From DATATB01 sp036268995 (GTDB lineage: Bacteria; Planctomycetota; Planctomycetia; Pirellulales; PNKZ01), in contig DATATB010000101.1 in NCBI GenBank assembly GCA_036268995.1, forward strand, positions 1-46,070: DNA of 46,070 bases, in the 5' to 3' direction. This document shows, in pieces, positions 42,869-46,070 of this stretch (positions are counted from its first letter, which is position 1; each line of letters starts with the position of its first letter). The translations under genes were made by a program, and so were the position numbers. Under the pieces are notes generated by a model that did no database searches, had not been told where the DNA came from, and saw nothing but the letters and a program-made list of their open reading frames with translations.

Positions 42869-43004
42869 CGTTGAATCTGTCCCCACAGCCCAGCCCAGTA
42901 CACGATTCGTGGCATAACAAGATCATGATAACTTATTGAATGTCGCGTCAACGTCGATCCGTGCAAAACTGAACCGCTGTTCGAACGCGCCATAGCACGG
43001 TGCT

Positions 43005-43027
43005 CCCTCCGGGCGCCGGGCGGAGGG
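43005..43027 (-). terminator. GC-rich hairpin after the restriction-modification gene
   Basis: CCCTCCG (43005-43011) pairs with CGGAGGG (43021-43027) around a GC-rich loop. On the minus strand it begins one base after the stop codon. There is no T run. The rest of the 160-base gap up to 42868 holds no gene; it contains the word GAATCTGTCCCCA at 42873-42885. Confidence 0.45.
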
Positions 43028-43028
43028 C

Positions 43029-46000
43029 TCAAGACTTCCGCTGGGCGAACGGCATGCGCGGCGGGGCGGTCTCCCACAGCAGCGCGACTTCATCGGGCGT
43101 CAGCCCATAAGCTTCGTTCACCAGGTCGCTAAGCTGCCGCTCAAGCTCCAGCGCTTCGGCCGCCAAAGCCCGGGCCGGTTCAATCGTGCGGACGTATTCA
43201 TCGCGCAAGCTCTTGAGCCCAGCAGCCGACAGCGGGTTTTTCTTGCCGCGGATCCGCTTCACTTCCGCAACAAATGCGTCGGAATCCAATTCGGTCGGCG
43301 ATTGCAGTTTCAAGCTCGGTTTTTCGATGGCATGCTCCACGCGCAGCCAGTCCAGAATGGTTCGGCGGATTGCCTGTTGAGTTTCCGTTATTTCAATGAT
43401 GCGCCGTGTCTTGGGCACGACCCGCTCGCGAATACGGTCTGACGGCTGGGCTATCGGAACGCTCTCCAAGACAGTTGGGTTCGGCGCAAGCGCTTCGTCT
43501 TTCATGTGCGGCAAATACCGCCAGTTGTGCCACCACAGCAGAGGTGAGTTAAGTACCGCGAGCAAGTACAGGTCGGCAGACAAGATGAAAGCCGTCTTGT
43601 TGTTGCCGTACATTCCGGACACGTCGAGTGCGTAGCACGGGTGATATTGGATCAACTGATAGTACAGCTTTGGTTCTTTGAACCGAGCCCAATACGCGCA
43701 CGATCTCAGCTCCCACCAGAACCGGCCTTGGTCGGAACGATTGCGCAAGGCCGATTCATATTGCTTGAGTTGCGCGAACAGCGAGGGGAACGTTTGGCTG
43801 AAAACATTCTCGGCGTTGCTACCGCTGTCGGACCAAGGCCACGAATAATCGCCGCTCGATGGAATCGTAATCATCCAATAATTCGCGCGGTCCAAACTCC
43901 ATCGTCCAATGTCCGCACCGCGAGCGTAAGGTCTAATGATTTCGTCGCATGCCGGATCAGCCGCAACCAACTCCTCACGCCGCACGCCGTCAATTAAGTA
44001 CGCCTCATTGAAGGCCGTCTTGATGCCCGTCAGCGGCTTGGAGCCAACGAACTCAGAAAGCGGCACGCCAGCAGCTCGAATCTTGGCGATTAGCTCGGTG
44101 ACCCCGCCCGGTTCAAGCTGCCAGATGTCCGCGCCCAGTTGCTCAAGGGAAAGCTCGACGCCTTCCGTTTCAATCTGCCTGCTCAGATCATCGATGCGCA
44201 ATTGCTCGCGCGGAATCGAGCAGAGTCGGGCCGTTTTCGGCTTCGTCGCCTCGGTCGGCTTGCGGGCTACGACGATCGACGGAAATACGTCGGCATCTTC
44301 AAAAATCTGCTTTGCGTGGCCGAAGTCCACGACCGATTCAATCCAGGCAGTTTCGGCGAACAGCCGCCGTAGCGGCTCGCCATAGCCCGACTTCATCCAT
44401 TTGTTGGTCACGATGAACGACAGCAAGCCGCCCGGTTTGAGCACGCGTAGGCCGAGTTCGTAGAAGTAAACGTACAGATCGGCCATGCCGTGATAGGCCT
44501 GATACGCCGATTCCAGGTACGCCTTGTAATCGCTTAGCCATTCCTGGCGCACATAGGGCGGGTTGCCCACCACCACGTCGAACCCGCCTTACTTGAACAC
44601 CTCGGGGAATGCCGCTTGCCAGTCGAGCGCTTTCGGGTGAACACTTGCGTCGGCAACCACGCTGTTGCCCACCCGAATCGAATGATCGAGGCTTGTCAGC
44701 GCCTTACCGCGCTCGGCCGTTTTGATCCATAGGCTCAGCCGGCAAATCTCGACTGCTTCCTCGTTCAGATCCACGCCGTACAGGTTGTTTTCCAGAATGC
44801 GTTTGTCCAGGTCGAACAGCGTGCGATGGCCGCGCAGCTCGGCCAGCCGATCGTTCGACCGCTCGTAAGTCGCGTGCAATTGGTCGAAGGCTTCGATGAG
44901 AAAGGCGCCGCTCCCGCAGGCCGGGTCGAGTAGCCGAATTGTGGTCAACTCGTCTTGCCAGGCTTCCCAAAACCGGACCAGCGCAGCCCTTGCCGGCTTG
45001 GTCAACTTGCCGAGTTGATAAACGCCGGGATCGGCTAGCGCCGTCTTGGCCGCGCCCTTGGCGGCTTGCTGCTGCTGGCCGCGGAGTTGCCCAAAGCGGT
45101 CGGTGAGCACCCCGCCCAGCGCCTGTTCGACGATATAGCGCGTGATGAATGAGGGCGTGTAGAACGCGCCTTCCTTTTTGCGGCGTGTCTTGTGCTTTTC
45201 CGCCCCGAGCGGTTCGGCCAGCCCGTCCAGTTCGTTGCGCAGCCGCTCCAGGTCGGTGATCGACTGCTCAAAGATATGGCCGAGAATGTCAACGTCGATA
45301 ACCTTGGTTTCGCCGCTGGCCGCGTAGGCCGGCTTGTAGTCGAAGTCGCCAAGGTCGCGGAAGTAGCCGCAGACCTCATCCGACACCTGGAACGAATTCA
45401 GCAGTGCATCGTCGGCGAAAAGGCCACCGTTGTAGGCGTGAATGCCCAGAGCGGCATTGCCACGGTTGATCGCGCCAAACAGCCCGCAAAAGTTCTCCCA
45501 GACCGGCCGCGGATGGTACGGGTCGCGGTGCTCATAGGCCTTGCGGATGGTTTCGGCCGGCAGTAAGCCACGATCTTCGCTGAACGCGACGAACAGCACG
45601 CGGTCGAGCAGCTTTTGCGTGCTCGCCAGGACTTCGAGGCGGGACACGCTGGGATTGTCGCGGCTCAGACGCTCAAAAGCATCCTGGCGCATGTTGGCGT
45701 AGTTGACGTAGAATTCCTTGGTCAACTCGCGGCCGACTTTTTCCGACTCCGCGAACAGGTCGTAAAAGTGGCACCGGCCGGCGTCGGGCACCACGCGGTC
45801 GGCACCCAGCAGAAACAGGAAGCGCCGCAGGGCGGCTTCATCGTCGGCGAGTTGTTCGGTGTCGAACCGTTCGTAGGTTTGTTGGTCAGAGCCCTTGTGA
45901 TAGAGCCGGGTTTGCCGGATCGATGTCACGATGATCCAATCGCACGGCAGATTGATGGCGTAGCGGTAGCCCTGATCGACGGCCGACATGCGACGGCCCG

Positions 46001-46070
46001 CATACGGTCGGTCCAGCGGGTCGCGTGGCCCCTTGCCTTCCAGGGCCACGACGTAGCGCTGCTGGCCGTT
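43029..46070 (-). pseudogene. Type IIG (Eco57I-like) restriction-modification gene split by an in-frame TAA; 5' partial
   Basis: The frame is open to the window edge, so the N-terminus is missing. The first visible residues read YVVALEGKGPRDPLDRPYAG, where EGK may be the ExK of a PD-(D/E)XK nuclease. SAM motif I is LLDPACGSGAFLIEAF near 44920. The frame is stopped by TAA at 44589-44591 (FPEVFK, then stop, then GGFDVVVGNPPYVRQ). Catalytic motif NPPY lies just after the stop in the same frame, followed by a target-recognition-type region to 43029. Read through, the two parts form one continuous protein of about 1000 visible residues. As it stands, motif I and NPPY are in separate products, so the methyltransferase is probably inactive unless the stop is suppressed or the two parts reassociate (GTG 44576 could start the second part). 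Confidence 0.85.

Noticed and set aside
42482..43028. Toxin-antitoxin pair
   Set aside because: Only the XRE protein is credible; the 70-codon frame at 42865-43077 runs over the restriction gene end and has no toxin features.
42311..46070. Integrative element at the tRNA-Val gene
   Set aside because: No integrase and no copy of the tRNA 3' end were seen in the window; the restriction gene alone is not enough.

Overview
The window is GC-rich and almost fully coding, and it looks like a chromosome segment of a planctomycete of the Pirellulales type. The evidence is the PPC-domain / DUF1549-DUF1553 / DUF1501 gene triad, a PEP-CTERM-anchored autotransporter-type repeat protein, BBP7-like and DUF6268-like outer-membrane barrels, and a tetrahydromethanopterin-linked formyltransferase in a bacterial setting. 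This is inferred from gene families; no marker RNA other than one tRNA is present.

Layout. (1) 1-4188: the 3' part of a very long beta-strand-repeat surface protein that ends in a PEP-CTERM tail. (2) 4193-9418, minus strand: a PTS enzyme I without other PTS genes, a cNMP-like/glutaredoxin-like/thioredoxin-reductase fusion flavoprotein, a small catalase-family peroxidase and an SDR with a degenerate active site. (3) 9735-15622, plus: the planctomycete triad. (4) 15873-24587, plus: an eight-gene catabolic operon with an FCD-type GntR regulator, a CoA-acylating aldehyde dehydrogenase, a VOC protein, an MFS carrier, an HpcH/HpaI aldolase, IolD, an IolE-like TIM barrel and a 2-hydroxyacid dehydrogenase. 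It resembles inositol catabolism but lacks the usual kinase and isomerase. (5) 24584-27515: DUF72, a very basic DUF6496-like peptide, a DUF892 ferritin-like protein and a membrane-anchored SDR. (6) 27624-33343: BBP7-like barrel, an orphan PPC protein, a double-GNAT protein and a zinc-type CDF transporter. (7) 33445-35841, minus: 5-formyl-THF cyclo-ligase, formyltransferase Ftr and biotin ligase. (8) 36088-42106: DUF6268-like barrel, ABC exporter, a tiny monohaem cytochrome, aldose epimerase and an uncharacterised membrane protein. (9) 42311-46070: tRNA-Val(UAC), an orphan XRE regulator and a type IIG restriction-modification gene cut by an in-frame TAA.

The most notable points are: the non-standard iol-like operon with an inverted repeat lying on its predicted -10 box; the redox fusion protein that has lost its catalytic cysteine pairs, next to a lone enzyme I; the four-base overlap joining a folate enzyme to a methanopterin enzyme; a single nonsense codon between the two halves of a methyltransferase; and several families of inverted repeats in the 33-42 kb region that begin at, or within a few bases of, stop codons. 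No CRISPR array, intact insertion sequence, prophage or riboswitch was seen.
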